DNA of 64,000 bases. Source: Chthonomonadia bacterium (lineage in GTDB: Bacteria; Armatimonadota; HRBIN16). The stretch is from NCBI GenBank assembly GCA_013314755.1, contig JABUFA010000002.1, positions 1-64,000 on the forward strand, written 5' to 3'. This document shows positions 16,446-26,516 of the stretch, piece by piece. The notes below the pieces were generated by a model. That model did not search any database. It was not told the DNA's origin and was given only the letters and a program-made list of their open reading frames with translations. Each line of letters starts with the position of its first letter. The first letter of the stretch is position 1. The translations under genes and the position numbers were made by a program.

Positions 16446-17399
16446 TTGGCGTCTAAGGTGTGGTTGCCGTTCACAAAGCGATACGTGTGGGGATTCGCCC
16501 AGGGCATTCAGATTGCTATTGCCCCAGATGAGGTAGAAGAAGGGGGACACTCTCCGCGCGGACTGTTCCGCATCGGCTATCCCATTCTGGATAACGGAAA
16601 GAGAATCGGGCTGGTCAACTTCATCGCGGTGGAACCTATCGTGCAGGGGCGGCGGGGCTTCAGCGAGCTGGAGGTAAGTCAAACCGACGGGAAACCCGGC
16701 AAACGCTTCTGGTGCTTGAAAAAGGACGAGCCATCTTCGGAAGCCGAGCCTGGTGAACTGTCCAAACGCAACAGCGTAGAGTTCCTGAAGGTGCGCTTCC
16801 TTGTAGAGCGGTTCGAAAACGGTGCGGAAGTGGTTGTTACGGCCACTTTTCGCAGCGACCGCCCGGACGAGGTATGCCTGACGGCAGAACCCACCCCGAA
16901 CAGCGCCCCGCTCGACCAGTGCGTGCTTACCGCTACCATGGGCAACTATATCCGTGCCCGACAGCTGTGGCTGAAAGATACAGTCGTGCACAGCCGCGAC
17001 CTGTTCGGAAACTATCAGGGAGAGCATTTTGCGCCGGATACCTACTTCCCCCTGCAGAGACTGCCCCTCAACCGCGCCGGCGATATCGTAGTCTGTCTGA
17101 CCACCGACGAAGCCGACCCGGGCAAAGAGCCAGCTGACCCGCGTGCGCCTTGGTGGCGATACCGTGGCTCTTTCCCCGTCACTCAGTACTGGCGCAAGCC
17201 CAAAGGCACATGGAACCAGGACCTGCAGGTGCGTGTGAACGCGCGACGTGTCTACTGGGCAAGCCAGGTGGAAATCCCGCACGGTATCGCCTACGAGAAC
17301 TTCGACCTTGTCGAGCGGTTCCACAGCAACAGCCCCTTCTGTTTTGGCATTACTCGTAAACCGCCGCCTGCCCTTGCCATTCTGAACTATAAACGGTAA
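16446..17399 (+). CDS. Protein of unknown function
   Basis: 317 residues from a TTG preceded by AGAGGTGA; the frame is open back to a TTG at 16338, but that part includes a hairpin. The sequence is soluble, mixed alpha/beta, and rich in strands such as LFRIGYPILDNGKRIGLVNFIAVEPIVQGRRGFSEL. It has a conserved-looking FRSDRPDEVCLTAEP and a WWRYRGSFPVTQYWRKP segment. There is no signal peptide from this start and no known catalytic motif. The pattern suggests a beta-sandwich carbohydrate-related domain, but I cannot assign it. Confidence 0.65.
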   Translation: MASKVWLPFTKRYVWGFAQGIQIAIAPDEVEEGGHSPRGLFRIGYPILDNGKRIGLVNFIAVEPIVQGRRGFSELEVSQTDGKPGKRFWCLKKDEPSSEAEPGELSKRNSVEFLKVRFLVERFENGAEVVVTATFRSDRPDEVCLTAEPTPNSAPLDQCVLTATMGNYIRARQLWLKDTVVHSRDLFGNYQGEHFAPDTYFPLQRLPLNRAGDIVVCLTTDEADPGKEPADPRAPWWRYRGSFPVTQYWRKPKGTWNQDLQVRVNARRVYWASQVEIPHGIAYENFDLVERFHSNSPFCFGITRKPPPALAILNYKR

Positions 17400-17462
17400 A
17401 CACCATCCGCTCCGGCAGAGTTTAAGTAGCCAACCTCTCTGGTCGATGCTCGAAATTTGTGG

Positions 17463-17499
17463 TATAATACTATCGGATTTAACTAAACAGTTAGTTAAA
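17463..17499 (+). promoter_or_regulatory. Promoter -10 and TetR-type operator of the export operon
   Basis: TATAAT at 17463-17468 is followed by a perfect inverted repeat with 9-bp arms, TTTAACTAA (17478-17486) and TTAGTTAAA (17491-17499), around ACAG. It covers the expected start of transcription and ends just before the AAGGTGA ribosome site. The operon's own last gene encodes a TetR repressor, the obvious ligand. Confidence 0.78.
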
Positions 17500-17510
17500 A
17501 GGTGAGAAAA

Positions 17511-18881
17511 ATGAGGCAAAAAGTTATGTCTCTTCTGATAATGCTGGCAATCTCCGTACCGTCTATCGCTCAGCAGATGCCTGAACCTCTGACGCTGGAA
17601 GAGGCGGTGCGCATCGGGATAGAGCGCAACCTTGACTACAAAGGAGCGATACAGGATATTCGCGCGGCATCAGCCAAAAAGGAGCAGGCACGGGCGCTCG
17701 CCCAGCCGAAACTGGAGTGGCGCATCTCGCTCCAGCATCTGCCGGAGCCACCCGTCCTGAAGGTTCCACCCATAAGTTTGAAATTGCCCAACCCGGCAAA
17801 CCCACAGTCTCCTCTCAGTGTGACCGTGCCGGTGCCCGAAATAGAGCTTGCCAGAGCCACTGCGAAACGTGCCACACTGGTATTCAGCCTGCCTGTATAC
17901 ACCAGCGGTCGGATCGAGAACGCAATCAAAGCGGCATCGCTCGGAGTACAGGCATCTGATTCCCTTTCGAGGGCAAAGGCAAATGAGGTCGCTCTTCAGG
18001 TTACCAGGGCATATTTGCAGGCAGTGCTGGCTCAGGAGGTCGTCAAAGTTCAACAGCAGGTGCTGGAGGTGGTGGAAGCACACCTCAAACAGGCAGAGAT
18101 GCTCTACCAACAGGGAATAGTTGCGCAGTACGATGTACTGCGCGCCCGCGCCGAACTGGCATCTCAACAAAAGCGCCTGACCGATGCCCAGAATCAATAC
18201 GCGCTCGCGATGTCTTTGCTATTGAGCCTGTTGAACCTACCTCAGGAACAGAAAATAACACTGTCCACGCCCTTGAGAGAACTGGTATACTCTGGCACCT
18301 ACGAGGATACTTTGAAATCGGCAACAGAGACCTCCCATGAGATCAAAGCCCTGCAGGCGAAAACACGAGCGCTGCAGGCTCTGGCGTTATCGGCTGAGGC
18401 GGAAGCCAAACCACAGGTTCTGTTCTCAGTGAACCTCGAAACACTGACCGAAGACCTTTCCGCGATTGAACCACATGCCTCGCTGACCATTGGGGTACGC
18501 TGGAACCTTTTTGATGCCGGCTACGCAAAAGCGGTCGCCCGCGAGCATCGCGAAACCGCCGAACGTACCCGCATCGACCAGCAAAGACTGGAAAACGCGC
18601 TTGCCCTCCGTATCAAACAGGCAATGTTCGAGATGGAATCCGCACAGCAGGGGTTGAAAGCAGCCCAAAGGTCGGTAGAAGCCTCACAGGAGAGCCTCAG
18701 GCTGGCACAGCGTCGGTTCGAAACAGGTGTGGGCACCAGCGTGGAGATTCTGGACGCGATACTGGCGGTGTCGCAGGCGAAGATACAGCAACAGCTGGCG
18801 CTGTACCAGATGGACAACGCATACTACACTCTCCTGCACCTCACCAACCAGTTACTCAAAGAGCTCGGAACCAATCCATAG
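17511..18881 (+). CDS. TolC-family outer membrane efflux protein
   Basis: 456 residues from the ATG after AAGGTGAG. A signal peptide ends near SIAQQ, followed by the TolC start LTLEEAVRIGIERN and two long helical, heptad-rich repeats: EVALQVTRAYLQAVLAQEVV in the first, then RRFETGVGTSVEILDAILAVSQAKIQ in the second. Outer membrane channel of a three-part exporter. First gene of the operon; its TAG overlaps the next ribosome site (ATAGGAGG). Confidence 0.92.
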   Translation: MRQKVMSLLIMLAISVPSIAQQMPEPLTLEEAVRIGIERNLDYKGAIQDIRAASAKKEQARALAQPKLEWRISLQHLPEPPVLKVPPISLKLPNPANPQSPLSVTVPVPEIELARATAKRATLVFSLPVYTSGRIENAIKAASLGVQASDSLSRAKANEVALQVTRAYLQAVLAQEVVKVQQQVLEVVEAHLKQAEMLYQQGIVAQYDVLRARAELASQQKRLTDAQNQYALAMSLLLSLLNLPQEQKITLSTPLRELVYSGTYEDTLKSATETSHEIKALQAKTRALQALALSAEAEAKPQVLFSVNLETLTEDLSAIEPHASLTIGVRWNLFDAGYAKAVAREHRETAERTRIDQQRLENALALRIKQAMFEMESAQQGLKAAQRSVEASQESLRLAQRRFETGVGTSVEILDAILAVSQAKIQQQLALYQMDNAYYTLLHLTNQLLKELGTNP

Positions 18882-18894
18882 GAGGTTGAGAACG

Positions 18895-20157
18895 ATGAAG
18901 CAGATTTTGCGACGTTCTGTTGGATCCGTTGTCAATGCCGTGCGCGTACTGTGGAAGCCTGCTATCGGCTTGGGAGTGTTCGCTGCGGTAGTCCTGCTGG
19001 GCTATCGCTGGTTATCCGTCCAGGCAACGGCGGACTCACAGCCTGTATCTGCGGCGCCGGGTTGGAGGTATTTGGGAGAAGGCTCCGTAGAGTCCACGGA
19101 GGTAAACGTCTCGTCGAAAATCCCCGGACGAATCGCCGTAATAACCGTTGACGAGGGCGACACTGTGGTCAAAGGACAAACACTGGCGATCCTCGAAAGC
19201 GAAGAAATCAACGCACGAGTCCAACAGGCTCAAGCAGGATTACAGGCGACGGGTGCACAAATTGAACAAGCAAGGTTAGCCATTCAGCTCGAGGCGTTGC
19301 GCGCGGAGGACCAGGTGCGGCAGGCGAAGGCTGCGCTGGAAGCTGCCCGTGCCAAATGGGAAATGGCGATGAACGGAGCACGTCCAGAGGAGATACGTCA
19401 GGCAGAACAGGCAGTGGAAACGGCAAAAGCACAGTTCACCGTCGCGCAAAAAACATGGAACAGGATGAAAAAACTGGCGGAGGAAGGTGTTATCCCCCAG
19501 CAAAAGGCGGATGAAGCCGAAGCGGCATTTCTGGCAGCACAGGCTCAGCTGGAAGCAGCCGAAGCGAAACTGCAGCTGGTGAAAGACGCCGTTCGTGAGG
19601 AAGAGAAGAAATCCGCCTGGGCAGGATTGAAGGCAGCGGAGGCAAACCTGCAGCTTGCTGAGCACGCGCGAATGCAGGTGGAACTGCGCCGAAAAGATTT
19701 GATGGCACTGCTGGCTAAGCGGTCGGCAAACCGTGCTCAACTGGAAGAAGCTCAGGCGTACCTTAAGCAGACGTTACTGCGTTCCCCGGTAGACGGAGTA
19801 GTCTCACGCAAAATGGCGGAAACCGGGGAAACGATATCCGCTGGTATGCCCATTCTTACAATAGCCCGCGAAGGACGCTGGTGGGTGGAAGTTTTTGTGG
19901 ATGAAAGCGCAGCGGGTGGCATCCGCCGTGGGGATACCGTACAGGTGGAGATACCGGCCCTCGGAAGACGCCTGAGTGCAAAAGTTACCCGCATCCTTCC
20001 CTCCGCCGATTTCGCAACCAAGCGAGCCACGAACGAGCGCGGAAGCTTCGATACACGAAGTCTGCAAGTGCGCGTGGAATGGCAGGAATCGGTGCAGGGG
20101 CTGGTCAGGGGAATGACCGCGCGTGTGTATCACCGGGAAGGAGGGAGTGCGCGGTGA
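18895..20157 (+). CDS. HlyD-family membrane fusion (periplasmic adaptor) protein
   Basis: 420 residues starting MKQILRRSVGS. There is one N-terminal transmembrane helix (near 24-45), a biotinyl-lipoyl-like half (SKIPGRIAVITVDEGDTVVKGQTLAILES), a long Ala/Glu/Gln-rich coiled-coil hairpin (about residues 100-275) and the second lipoyl half LLRSPVDGVVSRKMAETGETI. It bridges the inner-membrane permease and the TolC channel. Its TGA overlaps the GTG of the permease gene, so translation is coupled. Confidence 0.93.
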   Translation: MKQILRRSVGSVVNAVRVLWKPAIGLGVFAAVVLLGYRWLSVQATADSQPVSAAPGWRYLGEGSVESTEVNVSSKIPGRIAVITVDEGDTVVKGQTLAILESEEINARVQQAQAGLQATGAQIEQARLAIQLEALRAEDQVRQAKAALEAARAKWEMAMNGARPEEIRQAEQAVETAKAQFTVAQKTWNRMKKLAEEGVIPQQKADEAEAAFLAAQAQLEAAEAKLQLVKDAVREEEKKSAWAGLKAAEANLQLAEHARMQVELRRKDLMALLAKRSANRAQLEEAQAYLKQTLLRSPVDGVVSRKMAETGETISAGMPILTIAREGRWWVEVFVDESAAGGIRRGDTVQVEIPALGRRLSAKVTRILPSADFATKRATNERGSFDTRSLQVRVEWQESVQGLVRGMTARVYHREGGSAR

Positions 20158-21383
20158 AAGCAATTTACGATTTCTGCTTCACCTGGTCGCGTGAAGCACA
20201 GCGGTTCCTCACCGATTGGCGACTGGTTGCCGTGTTGCTGATTGTGCCGCTGCTGTACACCGTGCTGTTTGGAGAACTGTACAGTCAGCATCGCGTCATG
20301 GAGATACCCTGCGTGGTACAGGATAACGACCACAGTCCGCTCAGCCGGCAGATTATACAATCTATCGACGCTACCGACACCTTCGACGTGCGAGGAAGCG
20401 TTCACGACCTCCAGCAGTTCCGACGTCTGAACTGGCAGGGCAAAGCGTTTGTGTGTATCGTTATCCCTCGGGGACTGCAGCGCGATGTCTCTGCCGGAAA
20501 GCAGGCACGTGTGCTGGCAGTGATAGACGGGAGTAACATGATTATCGCCAACGCGGCTACTCGTAGTGTGAGTGAAGTTTTGCAGACCTACTCGGTCGGA
20601 ATCAGCCTGCGTAAATGTTCCGCACGCGGCATACCGCCTCAGCACACGGGCACGCAAGCCATGCCCATTGAAACCGGTTTGCGTCTGTGGTACAACCCCA
20701 CCTTCAACTACACGAACTTCCTGTTGCTGGGGCTGGTGGGAGCTATTCTCCAGCAGGTTGTCCTGCTGGCTGTGGCGCTATCCTGGGCGAAGGAACACGA
20801 ACAAAACACACTTGTTGAACTGCGAAGTCAGATTACCCATCCAGTGGCAGCAGCGCTGGGGAAAATGGTATTCTATGTAATGGCGTCTTTTGTGATGAGC
20901 ATACTCGTATTCATGTTACCGTTCGGCAAGTTTGGCGTCCCGATGCATGGGAACGCTGGTGTCCTGCTGGCGACGACGGCGTTTTTCATCATCGGGCTGG
21001 TCGGCTTTGGCGTCTTCATCTCCAGCGTTACCCTCTCGCAATTGCTCAGCACCCAGATACTGATGCTTATCGCCGTGCCTTCCTTCCTGCTATCGGGCTT
21101 TACCTGGCCCCTGTTCGCCATGCCCGACGGCATCCGCTGGCTTGCCCAGGTCCTGCCCCTCACACACTATCTCGCGGTCGTGCGCAATACTGTGTCCAAC
21201 GGGGCTGGTTGGGCGCATAATATGGCGGAGATCAAATGGTTGTTCGGCTTTGCCACGCTTGGGACCGCTCTCCAGACAATCAGCGTCTGGTGGAGGCTGA
21301 GCACTACATCAGCTACCAAAACACTTTCGGAGGGAGAATATGCAGGAGTCTCAGGTAACCAGCAAGCGACCGACTGCGCGTGA
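20154..21383 (+). CDS. ABC-2 type permease (YhhJ/YbhR-like)
   Basis: 409 residues from the overlapping GTG (GTGA). There is one N-terminal transmembrane helix, a large periplasmic domain of about 150 residues (VMEIPCVVQDNDHSPLSRQIIQS...), then five or six transmembrane helices with the SFLLSGFTWPLFAMPD motif of ABC-2 exporters. It would move drugs or lipids with HlyD and TolC. No ATPase gene is found in this operon, which is unusual because ABC-2 permeases need one. The 3' end overlaps the TetR gene by 44 bases. Confidence 0.9.
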   Translation: MKAIYDFCFTWSREAQRFLTDWRLVAVLLIVPLLYTVLFGELYSQHRVMEIPCVVQDNDHSPLSRQIIQSIDATDTFDVRGSVHDLQQFRRLNWQGKAFVCIVIPRGLQRDVSAGKQARVLAVIDGSNMIIANAATRSVSEVLQTYSVGISLRKCSARGIPPQHTGTQAMPIETGLRLWYNPTFNYTNFLLLGLVGAILQQVVLLAVALSWAKEHEQNTLVELRSQITHPVAAALGKMVFYVMASFVMSILVFMLPFGKFGVPMHGNAGVLLATTAFFIIGLVGFGVFISSVTLSQLLSTQILMLIAVPSFLLSGFTWPLFAMPDGIRWLAQVLPLTHYLAVVRNTVSNGAGWAHNMAEIKWLFGFATLGTALQTISVWWRLSTTSATKTLSEGEYAGVSGNQQATDCA

Positions 21384-21948
21384 CCGTATCATGCGTGCTG
21401 CAGAAGCCCTGTTCGCGGAACGAGGCTTCGAAGCCACATCCATCGGCGAAATCGCTCTGCGTGCCCATGTAAACCGTGCTCTGCTGTACTATTACTTCGA
21501 GCACAAGGAGGACCTGTACCACCAGCTGCTACAGGAGGGCGTGAGCAAGCTGCGAGAGGTTGTGCTTGCCGCCCTGAATGTGACCTCCTCTGCACGCGAT
21601 GCCATACGCACCTTTCTGCAGGGATACCTGCGGATAGCGCATCACAACCCGGGACTGGTGCGCATTGTGTACCGTGAGATTGTGGGAGCACAACGGGGCG
21701 ACCAGCAGAGCAAAGAACTCGTTCAGCAGTTTATGCGGACCATCGCTCAGATGGAAGAGGTTCTGCAAAGAGGCATCAAAAGCGGCGAGCTGGTACCGCA
21801 TGATACCAGCAAAAGCGTGTACATCCTGCTTGGAATGACCAACATTTTCGTCACGCTGACCTATCTGGAACAGGTGTCGTACCCGCAGGACGATACGATA
21901 GACCACATCCTGAAAGTGTTCTTCGAGGGCTTGGGCGCACGCTCGTAA
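21340..21948 (+). CDS. TetR/AcrR family transcriptional regulator
   Basis: 202 residues. The HTH is typical: IMRAAEALFAERGFEATSIGEIALRAHVNRALLYYYFEHKEDLYHQLL, so the N-terminal 65 residues bind DNA and the helical C-terminal domain senses a ligand. It is the last gene of the tolC-hlyD-permease run, overlapping the permease by 44 bases, and probably binds the palindrome at 17478-17499 to repress the whole operon including itself. Confidence 0.93.
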   Translation: MQESQVTSKRPTARDRIMRAAEALFAERGFEATSIGEIALRAHVNRALLYYYFEHKEDLYHQLLQEGVSKLREVVLAALNVTSSARDAIRTFLQGYLRIAHHNPGLVRIVYREIVGAQRGDQQSKELVQQFMRTIAQMEEVLQRGIKSGELVPHDTSKSVYILLGMTNIFVTLTYLEQVSYPQDDTIDHILKVFFEGLGARS

Positions 21949-21970
21949 GTGACGGTCGAGCGGTGCTGGG

Positions 21971-23959
21971 TCAGGTTTCCAGTACCAGCGCCGCAACCGT
22001 ACTTAACAACTCTGCATCGTGTCGCGTGAATTTGCGCGGTTGCAGAGTATAGACTGCCAGCAGACTGCTCGGCTTCTTGCCGCCAATGGGCACTGCCAGA
22101 CAGGACGCCATCCCCTCGCGCTGGACGAACGGGTCGTCCCGAAACCGCACATCTGCGGAAGCCTGGTACACCAGAAGCGGGCGACCCGTCTTGAGCACCC
22201 ATCCCATGCTTGCCATGCCCGTTGCCTCCTCATCGTCCAGCAGGGTCGCCATCCGTGAGCCGCTAACCGCCATGGGCTTGATTCGGTTCCCCTCCACCGT
22301 ATAGTATATTGCTCTGTCCGCCCGCAACACCTCAGCGGCAATGTTGGCAATCAGCTGAGGAACTTCACCCTGCTTTACCGTGCTGCCAATGGCTTTGGCT
22401 ACCCGCAGGAAGTACTGGCGCAGGTCCTCCGACTTCTGCTTTTCCTCCTCGTAGCGCATGGCGTTATCAATCGCAACCGCAGCCTGATTGGCGATGGTGT
22501 ATAGCAGTTCCATCTCGGCAATGGTAAACAGCCGGCGACGACTGCTCATTGCCAGCATCACGCCCATCGGCTCCATTCCGACCTGCAAAGGCACACACGC
22601 CAGGGAGACTACCCCCTCCCTGTCTAAAGGAACAGCCGCATTGCGCGGGTCAGCAGAAACATCCAATACATACACCGGGCTTTGGAACTCCAGCACCCAG
22701 CCGGGTATCCCCTGCCCTTTTGTGGGGCGCAGGCGGTCAAAATACACGGGGTCTACTCCTCGACTAACATAGGTACGCAGAACGCCCTCGTTGCTATCGT
22801 AAAGCATCAGCGCGAACTTATCCACCTGTAACAACCTCAGCACACTGTCCGCCACCAGGTCCAGCACGCTGTGCAACTCCAGTGACGAGTTCACCAGCTG
22901 CGACAGCTCGTAAATGGAGGTCGCTTCTTCTGCCCGCCGATGAGCATCCTCATACAGCAGGGCGTTTTCAATGGCGATACCTGCCTGTGAGGCAACACCG
23001 TTCAGCAACTTCAGGTCCGCTTCTGTGTAGGCATTGCGACTCGTGCTGGTAACCAGCAGCAGTCCCAGCGTCTTCGTGCGGGACTTGACGGGTGCATACA
23101 GTGCGGAATGTATCTTCAGGCGCGGCACAAACTGCTCCACGCCGGGGTCCAGGTCAGCAGCGTTCACCAGTCGAGGCTCGCCCGTGCGCAGCACCTCCGC
23201 CTGCAAGCCTTCGTCCGCCGCCAGCATGATTTCGCGCTCCTCGCCCTCCAGTCCGCGCTCGGCGGCGATAAACAGATGAGTGCGTTCGTCGGTGAGCAAA
23301 AACAGCACCGCAAAGGCGTGAGGTAGATGCGCGGCTACCTCCTCCAGAACCGTGTCCAGCACCTGGTTCAGGTTCAAACTGCTGCCGATGCTTTGCGCCG
23401 CGTGGTACATCACCTCCAGCTCGCGCCGCAGGCGTTCATTGCGCTGTTCCAGCTGTCGGCGTCGCCACAGGCTGGCAAGGTGCGATGCCAGTATCTGCAG
23501 ACTGCGAATATCCGAGGAATCAAACCGCGAACCATCACGCTTGTTCATCGCCGCCAGCGCGCCAAGTATCTGCTGGTCGCACTGTATCGGCACGACCGCC
23601 GCACCACGCAGGCGCGTCCCGCCGAGCAGGCTCTCCATCACCGGATCAGAGTGTACCGGGTAGAACGGGATGGCGTTCTCACCGCGACGAACAGCACTCT
23701 CCATCAGCGAGTTCTCAACACGAAATACCGTTCCCCGCAGGTCCTGTACTCCCTCTCCTGCGACAGCCACCAGGCGCAGCTTCGTTTCGCCCTCGGTGAG
23801 AAAAGCCACTGCGCTTGCGCTGGCGTCGGTCAGAACACAAGCCTCCTCGGCGATACGGTGCAACGCCTCATCCAGCGGTAAAGGATCTATCGAGACCTGC
23901 GCTGCCCGGTGCAATCCCGCAATCTGCTGTTCAATTGAAACGATGCTTTCTGCATCCAT
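21971..23959 (-). CDS. Multi-GAF domain sensor protein without an output domain
   Basis: 662 residues arranged as four tandem GAF domains at about 20-165, 190-345, 365-505 and 525-660, linked by short helical segments (for example LASLWRRRQLEQRNERLRRELEVMYHAAQSIGSSLNLNQVLDTVLEEVA). Each has the GAF pattern of LxxVA near its start and a final GV/ALAAMNK-type strand followed by LLxxxAxQAAxAIENA. No kinase, GGDEF, HTH or phosphatase domain is attached, so it would act through a partner. GAF domains bind cyclic nucleotides, haem or small molecules in the cytosol. Confidence 0.88.
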   Translation of the reverse strand: MDAESIVSIEQQIAGLHRAAQVSIDPLPLDEALHRIAEEACVLTDASASAVAFLTEGETKLRLVAVAGEGVQDLRGTVFRVENSLMESAVRRGENAIPFYPVHSDPVMESLLGGTRLRGAAVVPIQCDQQILGALAAMNKRDGSRFDSSDIRSLQILASHLASLWRRRQLEQRNERLRRELEVMYHAAQSIGSSLNLNQVLDTVLEEVAAHLPHAFAVLFLLTDERTHLFIAAERGLEGEEREIMLAADEGLQAEVLRTGEPRLVNAADLDPGVEQFVPRLKIHSALYAPVKSRTKTLGLLLVTSTSRNAYTEADLKLLNGVASQAGIAIENALLYEDAHRRAEEATSIYELSQLVNSSLELHSVLDLVADSVLRLLQVDKFALMLYDSNEGVLRTYVSRGVDPVYFDRLRPTKGQGIPGWVLEFQSPVYVLDVSADPRNAAVPLDREGVVSLACVPLQVGMEPMGVMLAMSSRRRLFTIAEMELLYTIANQAAVAIDNAMRYEEEKQKSEDLRQYFLRVAKAIGSTVKQGEVPQLIANIAAEVLRADRAIYYTVEGNRIKPMAVSGSRMATLLDDEEATGMASMGWVLKTGRPLLVYQASADVRFRDDPFVQREGMASCLAVPIGGKKPSSLLAVYTLQPRKFTRHDAELLSTVAALVLET

Positions 23960-24109
23960 CAGATGCCCCTTTGTCGTCGGGCAAACCTTCCAGACTCATC
24001 ATTATTGTTACTGCATCTGCTCACCTTTGTCAAGCAAAGGCGGACATGTAAAGACTTCGACACACCTCTCCTCTCTCCTGCATCAGGCAGGAAAGGTCGT
24101 TTTGTGTGG

Positions 24110-24139
24110 TAAAATATTAGTTACTCAAAGCGTAATATT
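24110..24139 (+). promoter_or_regulatory. Possible -10 and inverted repeat upstream of acs
   Basis: TAAAAT at 24110-24115 could be a -10. AATATTA (24113-24119) and TAATATT (24133-24139) are inverted with a 13-base spacer, just downstream of that box. The repeat is AT-rich and short, so a role as operator is only possible. Confidence 0.3.
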
Positions 24140-24162
24140 CCGAGCGCAAAGGAGGTTTCATC

Positions 24163-26142
24163 ATGAGCGACGGCGTTGCCGAAATCACTCGTGCACAGGC
24201 GGCTATTGAAGCCCTGTTGCAGGAGAATCGTTCTTTCCCGCCTCCCGAATCGTTTCGCGCACAGGCGAACGTGAACGACCCGCAGATATACGAAATCGCA
24301 GCGCAAGACCCGGAGGCGTTCTGGGCACGCTTCGCGTCCGAACTGGAATGGTTCGAGCCATGGCACAAGGTGCTCGAGTGGGATCCGCCCCACGCTCAAT
24401 GGTTCATCGGCGGAAAACTGAACGCTTCGGTGAACTGCGTGGACAGACACCTGCGCTCAGCCCGACGCAACAAAGCAGCAATCATCTGGGAAGGGGAACC
24501 CGGCGAAGAGCGCGTTTTGACCTACTGGGACCTGTACCGCGAGGTGACCAAGTTCGCCAACGTGCTGAAGAAACTCGGCGTGCATCGCGGCGACCGCGTG
24601 GTCATCTACATGCCGATGGTGCCCGAAGCCGCTATCGCAATGCTCGCCTGCGCCCGTATCGGCGCACCCCACTCGGTGGTGTTCGGCGGCTTCTCCGCTG
24701 AAGCCCTGCGCGAGCGTATCAACGACTGCGGCGCCAAGGTGGTCGTAACCGCCGACGGAGGCTACCGGCGCGGCAACATCGTGCAGCTGAAACGCGCTAC
24801 CGATGAGGCGGTCGAACACTGCCCAACCGTCCAGCATGTGATTGTGCTGAACCGCGCGATGGACGCCACGCACGTACCCATGCTGGAGGGACGCGACCAC
24901 TGGTGGCACCGCCTGATGGAGCACGCACCGATGCACTGCGAGCCCGAGGCGATGGACGCCGAAGACCTGCTCTTCATCCTGTATACCTCCGGCTCGACCG
25001 GCAAACCCAAAGGTATCGCCCACACCACCGGCGGCTACCTCACCGGCGTATACGCCACCACCAAATGGGTGTTTGACCTGAAAGACGACGACGTCTTCTG
25101 GTGCACGGCGGATGTCGGCTGGGTGACCGGTCACTCCTACGTGGTGTACGGTCCGCTGTCCAACGGCGCGACCGTGCTGATGTACGAAGGCGCACCCGAC
25201 TATCCCGACCGCGACCGCTTCTGGGAGCTGGTGGAAAAGTATCGCGTGACCGTCTTTTACACCGCGCCGACCGCCATCCGCGCTTTCATGAAGTGGGGAC
25301 CGCAGTATCCCCAGCGGCATGACCTCTCCAGCCTGCGCCTGCTGGGAAGCGTCGGCGAGCCGATTAACCCCGAAGCGTGGATGTGGTATCACCTCTACAT
25401 CGGCGGACAGCGGTGTCCCATCGTGGATACCTGGTGGCAAACCGAAACGGGGCACATCTTGATTACCCCCCTGCCCGGCATTACCACCACCAAGCCCGGC
25501 TCCGCCACCCGCCCCTTCCCGGGCATTGAAGCCGACGTGCTGGACGAGCAGGGCAACTCGGTGCCGCTGGGCGGAGGAGGCTATCTGGTCATCAAGAAGC
25601 CGTGGCCCGGGATGCTCCGCACCATCTACGGCGACCCCGAGCGGTTCGTCAAGCAGTACTGGAGTCGCTTCCCGGGCATCTACTTCACCGGCGACGGCTG
25701 TAAACGGGATGAAGACGGTTACTACTGGCTGTTGGGGCGCGTGGACGACGTGATGAACGTAGCGGGTCACCGCATCAGCACCATGGAGGTCGAATCGGCT
25801 CTCGTTGACCACCCGGCGGTTGCCGAGGCGGCGGTCATCGGCAAGTCGCACGAAATCAAGGGGCAGGCAATCGCCGCCTTCGTCACGCTGAAAGAGGGCT
25901 ACCGCGCCGGCAGCGAGATGGTGGACGAGCTGAAAGAGCACGTGGTGCAGAAGATTGGTCCCATCGCCCGCCCGGACGATATCCTGTTCACGTCGGAACT
26001 GCCCAAGACGCGCTCCGGCAAAATCATGCGGCGACTTCTGCGCGACATCGCCGAAGGGCGTGCGCTCGGCGACACCACCACCCTCGCCGACCCGTCCGTT
26101 GTCGCCATGCTGAAGCAGAAGTACGAAGAGAGCGAGACGTAA
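24163..26142 (+). CDS. acs: Acetyl-CoA synthetase
   Basis: 659 residues, normal for Acs. It makes acetyl-CoA from acetate, ATP and CoA through acetyl-AMP in the cytosol. Motifs: the A3 P-loop [20 protein letters not shown] near 272, WWQTETGH near 425, [34 protein letters not shown] near 505-540 (hinge), and the catalytic Lys motif [15 protein letters not shown] near 615. The Lys in SGK is the usual acetylation site for regulation. AAAGGAGGT precedes the ATG. Single gene, with a repeat block after it. Confidence 0.96.
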   Translation: MSDGVAEITRAQAAIEALLQENRSFPPPESFRAQANVNDPQIYEIAAQDPEAFWARFASELEWFEPWHKVLEWDPPHAQWFIGGKLNASVNCVDRHLRSARRNKAAIIWEGEPGEERVLTYWDLYREVTKFANVLKKLGVHRGDRVVIYMPMVPEAAIAMLACARIGAPHSVVFGGFSAEALRERINDCGAKVVVTADGGYRRGNIVQLKRATDEAVEHCPTVQHVIVLNRAMDATHVPMLEGRDHWWHRLMEHAPMHCEPEAMDAEDLLFILYTSGSTGKPKGIAHTTGGYLTGVYATTKWVFDLKDDDVFWCTADVGWVTGHSYVVYGPLSNGATVLMYEGAPDYPDRDRFWELVEKYRVTVFYTAPTAIRAFMKWGPQYPQRHDLSSLRLLGSVGEPINPEAWMWYHLYIGGQRCPIVDTWWQTETGHILITPLPGITTTKPGSATRPFPGIEADVLDEQGNSVPLGGGGYLVIKKPWPGMLRTIYGDPERFVKQYWSRFPGIYFTGDGCKRDEDGYYWLLGRVDDVMNVAGHRISTMEVESALVDHPAVAEAAVIGKSHEIKGQAIAAFVTLKEGYRAGSEMVDELKEHVVQKIGPIARPDDILFTSELPKTRSGKIMRRLLRDIAEGRALGDTTTLADPSVVAMLKQKYEESET

Positions 26143-26154
26143 GGCGAGATTCGG

Positions 26155-26510
26155 TCAACCGAACCCCCAGCCCCTTCCCTGCCCGGGAAGGGGCGTTTCA
26201 CCTCTCCCCGCGTCGGGGAGAGGTCGGGAGAGGGGTTGTCAGCCCCCCTGTTGTCCCCCCGCAAGCAGGGGGACAGTTTCAGCCCCCTGTCGTCTCCCCG
26301 CAAGCAGGGGGACAAACTCCCAACCTGTGAGGCGGCTGTCGAGAGCCCCTCCTCGCCTGCGGGGATGTTAGGAGGGGCTGTCCTGCTTCTCAGCGGGCAA
26401 CCACAGAGGATTGCTCCTACACATGACTCACCAGGAGGTTCGCCCTCCAAATCGGCAGGCGTCCCTGAAGGGCGAGGCTCCCGCCGAGCCGTCTTGTCCT
26501 CTCCTTGTGG
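26155..26510. repeat. Modular GC-rich intergenic repeat block 2
   Basis: Gene-free. In order it holds a CCCTTCCC/GGGAAGGG hairpin, a CTCTCCCCG/CGGGGAGAG hairpin, two copies of a CCCGCAAGCAGGGGGAC unit, an 80-bp module at 26341-26421 that is about 90% identical by eye to 42241-42321, and a final AGGTTCGCCCTCC ... GAGGCTCCCGCCGAGCCG module. The same parts appear in the other three blocks of this window. Confidence 0.8.
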
Positions 26511-26516
26511 GCTTAG

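Noticed and set aside
26341-26424. Insertion sequence remnants in the repeat block
   Set aside because: There is no transposase frame, terminal repeat pair or target duplication; the modules look like small palindromic repeats.
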